A stretch of 57,729 bases of DNA from Candidatus Burkholderia verschuerenii (GCF_001189365.1 NZ_LFJJ01000009.1:1-57729), one strand, 5' to 3'; counted from the first letter of the stretch, positions 44,135 to 53,313 are shown. The notes: a model not told the origin generated them from the sequence alone. A program made the numbers and translations.

Positions 44135-44845
44135 TCAGATTTGCCGAAGCCCGTCGAAATCGCGGATGCGGATGGATTTGCCGTGTGCGTCGATCAGACC
44201 GAGCTTGGCAAAACGCGATAGCGTGCGGCTGACGGTTTCGAGCGTCATGCCGAGATAGCTGCCGATATCGTCGCGCGTCATGCGCAGCGTGAACTCGGCG
44301 GCGGCGTATCCGCGCCGCGCGAGCCGCGCCGACAGATCGAGCAGCAGGCGCGCGACGCGTTCGTCCGCGCGCAGCATGCCGAGCCGCACGACGTGATCGG
44401 ATTCGCGGTTGATCGCCTGACTCATCATCCGGTGCATGCGCCGTTGCAGCGCGTCGGATTCGCGACAGACGCGTTCGAACAACGCGTACGGCACGACGCA
44501 TACGGAACTGTCTTCCAGCGCGACCGCATCGCACGCATGGCGGCTTTCGCCGATGCCGTCGAGGCCGAGCGCGTCGCCCGCGAGCAGCAGGCCGGTGACC
44601 TGTTCGCGGCCGCCTTCGTGGACGATCACGGTCTTGATGGAACCGGAGCGCACGGCGTAGAGGGAGTCGAACGCGTCGCCGGTGCGGAACAGCGCGTCAC
44701 CGCGACGCACGCGGCGCGTGACGGAAATCACGCGCTCCAGTTTGACGACATCGTTCGCGCAGAGGCCTTCGGGCACGCACAGATGACACATGGCGCAGCT
44801 CGTGCACTGCGCGGCGTTGCGCCGGACTCGGGAAAGGTCGGACAT
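44135..44845 (-). CDS. fnr: FNR/CRP family oxygen-responsive transcription factor
   Basis: 236 aa. The N-terminus has a Cys-x2-Cys-x2-Cys-x2-Cys array (C14, C17, C20, C23), and a central cysteine lies near residue 105 (SRHACDAV), the ligand set of an oxygen-labile [4Fe-4S] FNR. A cyclic-nucleotide-binding-like beta-roll is followed by the HTH DIGSYLGMTLETVSRTLSRF, whose E-xx-S-R reads TTGAT half-sites. A TTGAT-N4-GACAA sequence lies just upstream of its start. The neighbouring uspA is a common FNR target. Confidence 0.9.
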   Translation of the reverse strand: MSDLSRVRRNAAQCTSCAMCHLCVPEGLCANDVVKLERVISVTRRVRRGDALFRTGDAFDSLYAVRSGSIKTVIVHEGGREQVTGLLLAGDALGLDGIGESRHACDAVALEDSSVCVVPYALFERVCRESDALQRRMHRMMSQAINRESDHVVRLGMLRADERVARLLLDLSARLARRGYAAAEFTLRMTRDDIGSYLGMTLETVSRTLSRFAKLGLIDAHGKSIRIRDFDGLRQI

Positions 44846-44857
44846 GACGCTCGTTCC

Positions 44858-44871
44858 TTGATAAATGACAA
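44858..44871. promoter_or_regulatory. FNR-like half-conserved site upstream of fnr
   Basis: TTGATAAATGACAA matches the FNR palindrome TTGAT-N4-ATCAA with one perfect and one degenerate half. It lies 12 bases before the fnr start codon, so binding would block fnr expression (autorepression). Confidence 0.4.
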
Positions 44872-44945
44872 AACGATTGTCCCACGCCGTTTCTGGCCCG
44901 AACCCGCGAAAAAATGCCGCGCCCCTGTTTTGGCAATTTTTGACG

Positions 44946-45428
44946 TCAGGCCTTGTCGTCTTCGCCTTCCGCCGCCTCGCTGCCCGCCGCCGACGGAATC
45001 AGCAGCACCGGCAGCGTCGCCTGCCGCAAACATTGTTCGGCGATGCTGCCGAGAATCAGCCGTTGAAAGCCCTTGCGCCCGTGCATGCCCATCACCAGCA
45101 GATCGGCGCCGAACGCCTTGGACGCGGCGATCACGAGCGTCGCGACGTCGTCGGCGGCGGTGGCTTCGACGGTCACGACTTCGCCGGTGACGCCGCGCTT
45201 TTTCATCGCGTCGGCGGCTTCCTGCGCGAGCGACGCGCCTTGCTGCATCAGGCTCGAGTGCAGCGAGGACGGGTCGTAGCCGGGCACATCGAGATACATC
45301 GGCCCGCTCTCGACGACGTAGTACGGCTGCAACACGGCGCGATGCGTCGCGGCGAGTTCGATGGCGGCATCCAGCGCGCGCTGCGAGGTGCGGCTGCCGT
45401 CGATGGCGACGAGAATCTTCGTGAACAT
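44946..45428 (-). CDS. Universal stress protein, UspA family
   Basis: 160 aa. It starts MFTKILVAIDGSRTSQRALDAA at 45428. The ATP-binding motif G-x2-G-x9-G-S is present as GMHGRKGFQRLILGS, followed by VLLIP. A C-terminal acidic extension (GSEAAEGEDDKA) is longer than in E. coli UspA. It is on the same strand and 100 bases upstream of fnr, consistent with an anaerobic or stress role. Confidence 0.9.
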   Translation of the reverse strand: MFTKILVAIDGSRTSQRALDAAIELAATHRAVLQPYYVVESGPMYLDVPGYDPSSLHSSLMQQGASLAQEAADAMKKRGVTGEVVTVEATAADDVATLVIAASKAFGADLLVMGMHGRKGFQRLILGSIAEQCLRQATLPVLLIPSAAGSEAAEGEDDKA

Positions 45429-45614
45429 GGCGCTTGCTCCTGTTGTTTTTGATGGCCGGTTCAGGATACCGGAGCCCTGTCGCGTACGCGCCGCGCATTT
45501 TTGCGATGGGTCGATTCGTCGCAATCGAGCACGTACAATTCGTACTTTCCCGGTATCAGCGCCAGCTTAACAGCAGACGCGCCCATTCCTCAGCATTTTT
45601 CCAGCCCGCCCCGC

Positions 45615-47232
45615 ATGTCGACCACGAGCCCGCCGCAGTCCCCGCCGCAATCCGCCTTGTCGTTCAGAACCGCGCTGTACGCGATGCTCGGCATCGGTCT
45701 CGTCAATATGCTGGTGGCGCTCGATCAGACCGTCGTGAGCACGGCGCTGCCGTCGATCGTGGCCGAATTGCACGGTTTCGAGTTCTACGCGTGGATCGCG
45801 AGCGCGTATCTGCTGGCGTCGGTCGTGACGGTCCCGGTATTCGGGCGGCTCGGCGATTACTTTGGCCGCAAGCCCTTCGTGATCGCGGCGGTCATCACCT
45901 TCACGGTGGCGTCGGTGCTGTGCGGACTCGCGCCGAACATGCTGTTTCTGGCGCTCGCGCGCGGCTTGCAGGGCGTCGGCGGCGGCATGATGGTCGGCAC
46001 CGCGTTCGCGTGTATTCCCGATCTGTTTCCCGATGCGCGCACCCGCGCGCTGGCAGGTCGTGCTGGCGGCGGCTTACGGCATCGGCACGGCGGCGGGGCC
46101 GTCGCTCGGCGGCTGGATGAGCCAGCACTGGGGCTGGTGCTCGACTTTTCTCGTGAACCTGCCGGTGGGCGCGGCGGCGTTGTATTTCATCTGGTCGCAT
46201 CTGCCGAATCTGCACCGGCCGCGCGAGGGCAGCGTGAAGATCGACTGGCTCGGCACCGCGCTCGTCGCGCTCGTGCTGGGCGGGTTTCAGGCGCTGATCG
46301 AGCCGCTGCCGAAAGACGGCTTGTCGACCGGCAATCTCGTGCTCGGCGCGGTCGTGATCGTCGCGGCGGCGGCGCTCTACATCTGCGAAAAGCGCGCGAC
46401 GCATCCGATCATCCCGCTCGATATCTTCCGCGATCCGCAACTGAACACGCTGTTTACGCTGTCGTTTCTGGCCGGTTTCGTGATGTTCTCGCTGATTTTC
46501 TTCGTGCCGCTGATGCTGCAAGGCGGCTTCGGCCTGTCGCCGCAGGCGGCCGAACTGCTCGCGACGCCGATCGCCGCGTGCATCGCGCTGGGCAGCTTCA
46601 TCAACACGCGCATCGTGATCCATCTGAAGAAGCCGACGATGATTCTCTCCATCGGCTTCACGCTGCTGCTGATTTCGTCGGCGGGGCTGTCGTTCGTGCG
46701 CGCCGCGACGCCGCATCCGTGGGTCGCGCTGTCGATGGCGGCAACCGACATCGGGCTCGGCTTCATCCTCAACAACATGAATATCTTCGGGCAGGAGATC
46801 GCGGGGCGCGAGCGTTTCGGCATCACCACGGCGCTGCTGCAATCGACGCGCATGGTCGGCGGGATGCTCGGCACGAGTATCGTCGGGACGATCGTCTCGC
46901 ATCACTATGCGAGCGTCGTCGAGCGCACCTTCAGCGTGCTCGGCGCGGCGACGTAGACGCAATGGCTGCCGCGTTTCGTCGATCCGCGCATTCTCGTCGA
47001 TGAATCCGTGCGCGATATGCTGCTCGGCGATCTCGGCCGCGCCGGACTCGATGCGTCCGCGCTGTTCGACGCCGCGCGCGACGCGCTGGTGCAGTCGATT
47101 CACATCGGCACGATGCTGACGACCGTCGCGGCGCTGGTGGCGGCGTTGCTGGTGCGGCGGATTTCGCACATCGTGTTCCGCAAGGCGGGGACGTCATCCG
47201 CGGCGCAATCGGAGACGCCGACCGCGCATTGA
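45615..47232 (+). pseudogene. EmrB/QacA-type MFS efflux transporter, frameshift plus amber stop
   Basis: DHA2-type multidrug exporter. The N-terminal part reads LGIGLVNMLVALDQTVVSTALPSIVAEL, GRLGDYFGRKPFVIA and FACIPDLFPDARTRA. A 2-base loss in the CG run near 46045 shifts the frame; it resumes RWQVVLAAAYGIGTAAGPSLGG (motif C). The same frame reaches TAG at 46954-46956 after VLGAAT and would continue TQWLPRFVDPRILVDESVRDML to a stop at 47230-47232, the usual EmrB-type C-terminus with a last transmembrane helix. Two independent lesions make this one of the more clearly disabled genes in the window. Confidence 0.85.
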
Positions 47233-47462
47233 TCGGCCGCGTCGGACGGAACGCTTCCACGTTTCGCGGGTCTTTCGCCTTAAGCGTGCCGCGCGACGAT
47301 CCGGCATGCATCGTGCGTCGCCGAACTTCCACACTCATCGCCGCACGCCGCCGTCCGACGCGCGCGGGCGGCGTCATCGCACCTTGGCGGAAACGAAGTC
47401 GCCCGCGCGCCTGTCAACGCGCCGCGCCGAGCCGACCACGCCGATCATGTAGAGGAGCCGAC

Positions 47463-49040
47463 ATGAAGATCACCGGAGAAATGCTGATAGGCGCATCCGC
47501 CGTGCGGGGCGCGGACGCCGCGCTCCACGCGTTCGATCTCGTCAACAATGCAGATCTCGAACCCGCGTTCGGCGGCGGCGGCGCGAAGGAAGTCGCGCGC
47601 GCCTGCGAACTTGCCGATGCCGCGTTCGATCCGTATCGCGCCGCGCCGCTCGAAACGCGCGCGCAGTTTCTCGAAGCGATCGCGGACAACATCATCGCGC
47701 TGGGCGATACGCTGATCGATCGCGCCTGCGCCGAATCCGCGCTGCCGAAGGCGCGCATCGAAGGCGAACGGGCGCGCACGGTCGGCCAGTTGCGGCTGTT
47801 CGCGTCGCTGGTGCGCGAGGGGCGCTGGATCGCTGCGACGCTCGATTCCGCCCAGCCCGAGCGCAAGCCCTTGCCGCGCTCGGATCTGCGTTTGCAAAAG
47901 ATTCCCGTCGGACCGGTCGCGGTGTTCGGCGCGAGCAATTTCCCGCTGGCGTTTTCGGTGGCGGGCGGCGATACGGCGTCCGCGTTCGCGGCGGGCTGTC
48001 CGGTCGTCGTGAAGTCGCATCCGGCGCATCTCGGCACGTCCGAACTCGTCGGGCGCGCGATCCAGAAAGCCGTCGCCGACAGCGGCTTGCCCGAAGGCGT
48101 GTTCTCGCTCGTCGTCGGCGATGGCAACGCGATCGGCGAGGCGCTCGTCGCGCATCCGGCGATCATGGCGGTGGGCTTCACGGGCTCGCGGTGCGGCGGG
48201 CTCGCGCTCGTCGATATCGCCGCGAAGCGCGCCGTGCCGATTCCCGTGTTCGCCGAGATGAGCAGCGTCAATCCGGTCTTCGCGCTGCCGGGCGCGCTGA
48301 CGTCGAAGGGCGACACGCTCGCGTCGGCCTATATCGATTCGGTGACGCTGGGCGTCGGCCAGTTCTGCACCAATCCGGGACTCGTGTTCGCGCTGGAAGA
48401 TTCCGACCTTGACGATTTCATCGATCACGCCGTCGCCGCGCTGGAGAAGAAGCAGACGCAGACGATGCTCACGGCGGACATCGCTAAGGCGTATGCGAGC
48501 GGCATCGAACAGCGCGATGCGTCGGGCGCGCAGCGCGTGGCGTCGGGCAACGCGGGCAAGGTATCGAGCGGCGCGCGGCCGGCGTTGTATCGCGTGAGCG
48601 CGGAGCAGTTTCTCGCGACGCCGTCGCTTGCCGACGAGATTTTCGGACCGACGTCGGTGATTGTCGTATGCCGCGACGAAGACGAGATGATCGCCGCCGC
48701 GCGCCATCTCGAAGGCCAGCTGACCGCGACGCTGCTGATGGAAGCCGACGACGTCGATCTCGCGCGCCGCCTGATGCCGGTGCTCGAGCGCCGCGCCGGG
48801 CGCATTCTGGCCAATGGCTTTCCGACGGGCGTCGAGGTGTCGTACGCGATGGTCCACGGCGGGCCGTATCCGGCGACATCCGACAGCCGCTCGACATCGG
48901 TCGGCGCGATGGCGATCGAGCGGTTTCTGCGGCCGGTGTGCTATCAGGACATTCCGGCGACGCTGTTGCCGGAGGCGCTGGCGGATGACAATCCGCTGAG
49001 TTTGTGGCGGTTGAGGGATGGGGAGTTGGGGCCGAATTGA
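47463..49040 (+). CDS. 2,5-dioxovalerate (alpha-ketoglutarate semialdehyde) dehydrogenase
   Basis: 525 aa aldehyde dehydrogenase of the KGSADH group. It has the oxyanion Asn in FGASNFPLAFSVAGGDTASA, the catalytic Glu in PVFAEMSSVNPVFALPGAL and the catalytic Cys in GVGQFCTNPGLVFAL. FP...GSRCGGLALVDIAAKR is typical of the NADP-dependent KGSADH subfamily. It oxidises the semialdehyde made from 2-keto-3-deoxy sugar acids to 2-oxoglutarate, so it can complete the sugar-acid pathways encoded at 10-28 kb. Start at 47463 follows AGGAGCCGAC. There is no obvious operon partner. Confidence 0.85.
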   Translation: MKITGEMLIGASAVRGADAALHAFDLVNNADLEPAFGGGGAKEVARACELADAAFDPYRAAPLETRAQFLEAIADNIIALGDTLIDRACAESALPKARIEGERARTVGQLRLFASLVREGRWIAATLDSAQPERKPLPRSDLRLQKIPVGPVAVFGASNFPLAFSVAGGDTASAFAAGCPVVVKSHPAHLGTSELVGRAIQKAVADSGLPEGVFSLVVGDGNAIGEALVAHPAIMAVGFTGSRCGGLALVDIAAKRAVPIPVFAEMSSVNPVFALPGALTSKGDTLASAYIDSVTLGVGQFCTNPGLVFALEDSDLDDFIDHAVAALEKKQTQTMLTADIAKAYASGIEQRDASGAQRVASGNAGKVSSGARPALYRVSAEQFLATPSLADEIFGPTSVIVVCRDEDEMIAAARHLEGQLTATLLMEADDVDLARRLMPVLERRAGRILANGFPTGVEVSYAMVHGGPYPATSDSRSTSVGAMAIERFLRPVCYQDIPATLLPEALADDNPLSLWRLRDGELGPN

Positions 49041-49047
49041 ATCTGCC

Positions 49048-49096
49048 AATTATCTGCCACGCGAATAAACGCCATTTATTCGCGTGGCAGATAATT
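49048..49096. promoter_or_regulatory. 22-bp perfect inverted repeat, first hipBA operator
   Basis: Arms 49048-49069 and 49075-49096 are exact inverted copies around a 5-base centre and carry the half-site TATCTGCCACGCGAATAA in both orientations. It starts 8 bases after the aldehyde dehydrogenase stop, so as RNA it could also act as a terminator for that gene. The shared TATCTGC/GCAGATA ends with the second repeat point to HipB binding. Confidence 0.65.
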
Positions 49097-49117
49097 TCAT
49101 TCCTAGTCGTTGACGAG

Positions 49118-49167
49118 ATATCTGCAAGGTGAATAATATAATATGCGTTTATTCGTCTTGCAGATAT
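49118..49167. promoter_or_regulatory. 19-bp inverted repeat, second hipBA operator
   Basis: Arms 49118-49136 and 49149-49167 pair with two mismatches around a 12-base AT-rich centre and repeat the TATCTGCAAG...GAATAA pattern of the first palindrome. The repeat ends 5 bases before the preferred hipB start, so a bound antitoxin would cover the promoter. Confidence 0.65.
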
Positions 49168-49172
49168 TTTCT

Positions 49173-49427
49173 ATGGAACGTGTCATCGTCATTCCGGCTA
49201 AGATGGGGAGCGTCCTTGCAGCAGGACGCAGACGCGCAGGGCTGACGCAGTCCGAGGCGGCGGCGAGACTCGGCGTCAGTCAAAGCCGCGTTTCGACTCT
49301 CGAACGAAATACGGGTGCGTTGACACTCGATCAACTCCTGACCATGCTCGCCGCGTATGGTCTCGAACTGACCATTCGCGATCGCCCCGAACTGCACGAA
49401 CTGCGTCAGGACGAGGCCCAGTGGTGA
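49173..49427 (+). CDS. hipB: HipB-like antitoxin, XRE-type DNA-binding protein
   Basis: 84 aa from the ATG at 49173; an in-frame ATG at 49143 lies inside the operator palindrome, so the shorter form is preferred although neither start has a strong ribosome-binding site. The helix-turn-helix GLTQSEAAARLGVSQSRVSTLERN is central. It neutralises and autoregulates with HipA. The stop overlaps the HipA start by 7 bases (GTG at 49421), indicating translational coupling. Confidence 0.87.
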   Translation: MERVIVIPAKMGSVLAAGRRRAGLTQSEAAARLGVSQSRVSTLERNTGALTLDQLLTMLAAYGLELTIRDRPELHELRQDEAQW

Positions 49428-50767
49428 CGACAGGACGGAAGGCGCACTCTCGCGCGCTGTCGATCTGGGCGAACGGACAACGGATAGCTGTCTGGCGTCT
49501 CCCCACGCGTGGGCAGGCAGAACTGATTTACGATCCCGATTGGATTGCCTCCGCCGAAGCGCGCCCGCTATCGTTATCGTTGCCCATTCCGCCGGACAAC
49601 TCGCCTATCAGAGGCGAGCAGGTCATCAACTATTTCGACAATCTTCTGCCAGACAGCGAGCCGATTCGCCGTCGCATCGCCCAGCGCTTTCATACCGGCG
49701 GCGCCGACGCGTTCGAGCTGCTGCAAGCCATCGGACGGGATTGCATCGGGGCCGTGCAACTGCTCGGCGAGGACGAAGCGCCGGCAGATGTGCGCGCGAT
49801 CGAAGGCTCGCTCCTCGATGAAGCCGGTGTCGAACATCTGCTGGATCAGGCTGCGAGCGGAGATCCGTTCGGTCTTGATACCGAAGACGACTTTTGCATC
49901 TCTCTTGCAGGCGCGCAGGAAAAGACCGCGCTGCTGTTTCATGACGGACGATGGTTCAAACCGCACGGCTCGACGCCTACGACACATATCCTTAAATTGC
50001 CGCTTGGACTTGTCGGCAATCGTCGCGCCGATCTGACGACTTCTGTCGAAAACGAATGGCTTTGCATGACGATCTTGAAGGCCTTCGGCGTGCCCGTGGC
50101 CAATACGTGGATCGAAACCTTCGGCGCGCGGCGCATGTTGGTGGTCGAACGTTTCGACCGGCGTTTGCAAGCGGAGGGCAACTGGATCGTTCGGCTTCCT
50201 CAGGAGGATTTCTGTCAGGTTGCGGGGTTGCCGTCGCACAAGAAGTATAAGGCAGATGGCGGTCCGGGCGTGCTCGATATCGCCATCACACTGCGCTTCT
50301 CGGTGGACCCTCGCCGCGATATCGAAACGCTGATCGCATCGCAGATACTTTTTTGGCTGCTCGCCGCGCCAGATGGACACGCGAAAAACTTCAGTCTTCG
50401 TCTGCTCGCGGGCGCGCGATATCACCTCACGCCGCTTTATGACGTGATGTCCATCTGGCCGGTGGAAGGCGATGGCGCGAGCCAATGGTCCTGGTATAAA
50501 GCGAAGCTTGCGATGGCCATTCCCGGCACCAGCAGGCACTATGCGTTCCGCGACGTCAAACGCCGGCACTTCAACGCGATGGCGCCGAAATGCGATTATG
50601 GCGCGAGCGCCGAGCCGATTATCGAACGAATCATCGAACGCACGCCGGCCGTAATCGATGCCGTGACCGAACTGCTGCCGGACGATTTTCCGGAACGCGT
50701 CGCGCAACGCATCTTCGACGGCATGCGCCGATCCGCCGCGCTGCTCGAATCAATGCCAGCCGACTGA
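49421..50767 (+). CDS. hipA: HipA-like serine/threonine kinase toxin
   Basis: 448 aa. The HipA N-1 domain (WRLPTRGQAELIYDPDWI, PLSLSLPIPP, YFDNLLPDSEPIRRRIA) is followed by the kinase core. SLAGAQEKTALL holds the phosphate-binding and regulatory-serine loop, THILKLPLG the ATP lysine, PDGHAKNFSLRL the catalytic Asp, and LTPLYDVMSIWP the Mg-binding Asp. E. coli HipA phosphorylates glutamyl-tRNA synthetase to cause persistence. The reading frame is intact, unlike many neighbours, as expected if the antitoxin pair is under selection. Confidence 0.9.
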   Translation: MVTTGRKAHSRALSIWANGQRIAVWRLPTRGQAELIYDPDWIASAEARPLSLSLPIPPDNSPIRGEQVINYFDNLLPDSEPIRRRIAQRFHTGGADAFELLQAIGRDCIGAVQLLGEDEAPADVRAIEGSLLDEAGVEHLLDQAASGDPFGLDTEDDFCISLAGAQEKTALLFHDGRWFKPHGSTPTTHILKLPLGLVGNRRADLTTSVENEWLCMTILKAFGVPVANTWIETFGARRMLVVERFDRRLQAEGNWIVRLPQEDFCQVAGLPSHKKYKADGGPGVLDIAITLRFSVDPRRDIETLIASQILFWLLAAPDGHAKNFSLRLLAGARYHLTPLYDVMSIWPVEGDGASQWSWYKAKLAMAIPGTSRHYAFRDVKRRHFNAMAPKCDYGASAEPIIERIIERTPAVIDAVTELLPDDFPERVAQRIFDGMRRSAALLESMPAD

Positions 50768-50806
50768 ATGCCTCTGCAAAAAAGAACGAATCAATCTGGA
50801 GACTCC

Positions 50807-51745
50807 ATGCCCCCCACCGATCGCCGCTACCCCGACCCCGCCATCCGCATCCTCGACCCGCGTTTCAACGCGCTGCGCCTGCCGTCCGCATCGGTCGAAT
50901 GTCTATATCAGGGCGCGCGCTGGTCGGAAGGTCCGGTCTGGTTCGGCGATCAGCGAGCGCTGCTGTGGAGCGATATCCCAAACAATCGCATCTTGCGATG
51001 GGACGAGGAGAGCGGCGAGGTCGGCGTGTTTCGCAAGCCGTCGAACTTCGCGAACGGCAATACGCGCGACCGGCAAGGGCGGCTCGTCACCTGCGAGCAT
51101 CTGACGCGTTGCGTGACGCGCACCGAGTACGACGGCGCGATTACCGTGATTGCGGATAAGTTCGACGGCAAGCCGCTCAATTCGCCGAACGATATCGTCG
51201 TGAAGTCGGACGGCTCGATCTGGTTTACGGACCCGCCGTTCGGCATCAACGGGTTTTATGAAGGCGAGCAGGCCGAGCCGCAACTCAAGCCGAGCGTCTA
51301 TCGCGTCGACGGGCAGAGCGGCGAGATGACCGTGATGATCGACGACTTCATCGGCCCGAACGGTCTCGCGTTCTCACCCGACGAGTCGATCCTTTACGTG
51401 GTCGAATCGCGTTCGACGCCGCGCACGATCTGGGCGTTCGATGTCATCGACGGCGGCCGCAAGCTGGACGAACGACGCCTCGTGATCGACGCGGGCCCCG
51501 GCACGCCGGATGGCTTTCGCGTCGATATCCACGGCAATCTATGGTGCGGCTGGGGCATGGGCGATGCCGAACTCGACGGCATGCGCGTGTTCACCGCCGA
51601 GGGCGAAGCGATCGGCCATATCGACCTGCCGGAGCGATGCGCGAACGTGTGTTTCGGCGGACGGCATCGGAATCGCCTGTTTATGGCGGCGAGTCATGGG
51701 CTTTATTCGTTGTACGTTAATACTCAGGGCATAGCCGGCAGCTGA
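50807..51745 (+). CDS. SMP-30/gluconolactonase family sugar lactonase
   Basis: 312 aa six-bladed beta-propeller. The metal ligands are visible: Glu in WSEGPVWFG, Asn in NSPNDIVVKSDGSIWFTDPPFG, Asn in IGPNGLAFSPDESILYVVES and Asp in GTPDGFRVDIHGNLW. It hydrolyses aldonolactones and would serve the sugar-acid pathways in this window. The start follows TGGAGACTCC, 39 bases after hipA. The 3' end overlaps the convergent GNAT gene by 22 bases. Confidence 0.88.
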   Translation: MPPTDRRYPDPAIRILDPRFNALRLPSASVECLYQGARWSEGPVWFGDQRALLWSDIPNNRILRWDEESGEVGVFRKPSNFANGNTRDRQGRLVTCEHLTRCVTRTEYDGAITVIADKFDGKPLNSPNDIVVKSDGSIWFTDPPFGINGFYEGEQAEPQLKPSVYRVDGQSGEMTVMIDDFIGPNGLAFSPDESILYVVESRSTPRTIWAFDVIDGGRKLDERRLVIDAGPGTPDGFRVDIHGNLWCGWGMGDAELDGMRVFTAEGEAIGHIDLPERCANVCFGGRHRNRLFMAASHGLYSLYVNTQGIAGS

Positions 51746-52158
51746 ACCCGCTCCATAATCCGCTCAGGATGCGCCGGCGGCGCAAACCCATTCCGCGCAT
51801 ACAGCCCATGCGCATCGGACGTAACCAGCATGACGCGGCGCAGGCCCTGAAGATCGGGATGCGCCATCACGCAGTCCATCATCCATTTGCCGAGACCTTG
51901 CCCGCGATATTCCGGCAACACGAATACATCGGCGAGATAGGCGAAGGTCGCGGTGTCGGTGATCATGCGCGCGTAGCCGATTTGCGCTTCGCCGTGGAAC
52001 AGGCCGAACGCGAGCAAATGACGCGCCGCGCGCTCGACCTTCTCACACGAAATGCCCGGCGACCAGTACGCCACTTCGCTCAGGTAACGATGCACGATAT
52101 CGAACTGGAATCGCCCGATATCCGTCGTGAGCGCGTATTCGTCGCGGGTCCATTGCAT
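51724..52158 (-). CDS. GNAT family N-acetyltransferase
   Basis: 144 aa from the ATG at 52158 (MQWTRDEYALTTDIGRFQFD). The acetyl-CoA loop is VLPEYRGQGLGKWMM (motif A), preceded by the beta-strand TFAYLADVF. The C-terminus GLYARNGFAPP is the usual GNAT strand. The substrate is unknown. Confidence 0.87.
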   Translation of the reverse strand: MQWTRDEYALTTDIGRFQFDIVHRYLSEVAYWSPGISCEKVERAARHLLAFGLFHGEAQIGYARMITDTATFAYLADVFVLPEYRGQGLGKWMMDCVMAHPDLQGLRRVMLVTSDAHGLYARNGFAPPAHPERIMERVQLPAMP

Positions 52159-52205
52159 CGCGTTGCTCCATTCATGATGAAGCGAAGAGCATACGCGATA
52201 GAGGC

Positions 52206-52805
52206 TCAATGCACCTTGTACACGCGTCCCGTTTCCGCGCCTTCCACGCTGCGGCTGTATGCAAGCGCGACGCGCGCGACGCTCGCCGCTTCGAAGCCGC
52301 GAAAGTACGGGCCGAACGATGCGCGCGCTTCCTCGAGCATGGTCGCGCTGACCACGTTGATGCGCAGGCCGCGCGGCAGTTCGATCGCCGCGCCGCGCAC
52401 GAAGCCTTCGATTGCTCCGTTCACCGAAGCAGCGCTCGCGCCCTGCAGAATCGCCGCTTCGCCGATGATGCCGCTCGTCAGCGTCAACGATCCGCCGTCG
52501 TTGAGGTACTCGCGCGCGGTCAGCACGAGATTGACCTGACCCATGAGCTTGTCGTCGAGGCCGACGCGGAACTGTTCCGGCGTCATTTCGACGAGCGGGC
52601 CGAAGTGCACATGGCCTGCCGTGGCGACGATCGCATCGACGCGTCCGATTGTTTCGAACAGACGTTTGATGCTGGCGAGATCGCGCAGATCGGCACGATG
52701 CGCGCCGCGCGTCGCACCGATTTCGATAACTTCATGGCGTGATTTCAGTTCGGCGCAGACGGCCTGACCGACGGTGCCGGTCGCACCGATGACGGCGATT
52801 TTCAT
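52206..52805 (-). CDS. Short-chain dehydrogenase-fold protein lacking the YxxxK pair
   Basis: 199 aa. The coenzyme motif VIGATGTVGQAV and AGHVHFGPL (NNAG position) are SDR-like. At the active site the sequence reads ASAASVNGAIEGFVRG, so the expected Tyr and Lys of YxxxK are Ala/Ser and Asn/Gly. A small-length atypical SDR subgroup with this feature is widespread in proteobacteria; it may bind NADP without classic reductase chemistry. Start at 52805. Confidence 0.82.
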   Translation of the reverse strand: MKIAVIGATGTVGQAVCAELKSRHEVIEIGATRGAHRADLRDLASIKRLFETIGRVDAIVATAGHVHFGPLVEMTPEQFRVGLDDKLMGQVNLVLTAREYLNDGGSLTLTSGIIGEAAILQGASAASVNGAIEGFVRGAAIELPRGLRINVVSATMLEEARASFGPYFRGFEAASVARVALAYSRSVEGAETGRVYKVH

Positions 52806-52863
52806 GATGTTTGCTCGCTTGCGTTGCGGTGGAGGAGAACTCGAAGTGTAGCAACGCAAGGCA

Positions 52864-53313
52864 TCAGGCGCGTTCGGGCATCGGCGAAAGCAGATAAATC
52901 GATGCCGCGAGTTTGAAGACGATCGACACGCCGCAGATCATCGCGGCAGCAGGGAAAACGTGCCATTGCAGCGCGATGGTCGGCGCGACGAACAACACGC
53001 TGCATAGTCCGAGCGCGATCGTCACCCAGCGCGCCCATTGCAAACGCGACGCCACGCACAGATACAACAACGCGAGCAGTACGCGCGATGCAACCGATGC
53101 CGCGAGCGGATGGCTTTCCAGATTGCCGGGAAACCCGACCACGAGCGCAAGCCCGAATTCCGCCCAGGACAAGGCGTAAGCCGCACCGAGGCACAACAGC
53201 GCGGTAGTGAATCGATCTTCCGCCGATGCGTCCGGTCGTGCGTCGTCGCGACTCGCGTCGAGAAGAATGGGTTCGTCGTCGGTCGGATTGTCGTAAGCGT
53301 GGAGCGTAGTCAT
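52864..53313 (-). CDS. Small integral membrane protein of unknown function
   Basis: 149 aa. An acidic N-terminal ~35 residues is followed by four probable transmembrane helices (ALLCLGAAYALSWAEFGLAL, ASRVLLALLYLCVAS, WVTIALGLCSVLFVAPTIAL, AAMICGVSIVFKLAASIYLL). Family unknown to me; resembles small Burkholderia inner-membrane proteins. Confidence 0.65.
   Translation of the reverse strand: MTTLHAYDNPTDDEPILLDASRDDARPDASAEDRFTTALLCLGAAYALSWAEFGLALVVGFPGNLESHPLAASVASRVLLALLYLCVASRLQWARWVTIALGLCSVLFVAPTIALQWHVFPAAAMICGVSIVFKLAASIYLLSPMPERA

Noticed and set aside
45533..45545. GTAC-AATTC-GTAC palindrome upstream of the EmrB-type gene as an operator
   Set aside because: Arms of only 4 bases, no second copy and no adjacent regulator gene; too weak to list as a site.
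49048..49167. CRISPR-like or REP-type repeat array upstream of hipB
   Set aside because: Only two palindromes, different in length, with no spacers; position and half-sites fit an antitoxin operator.
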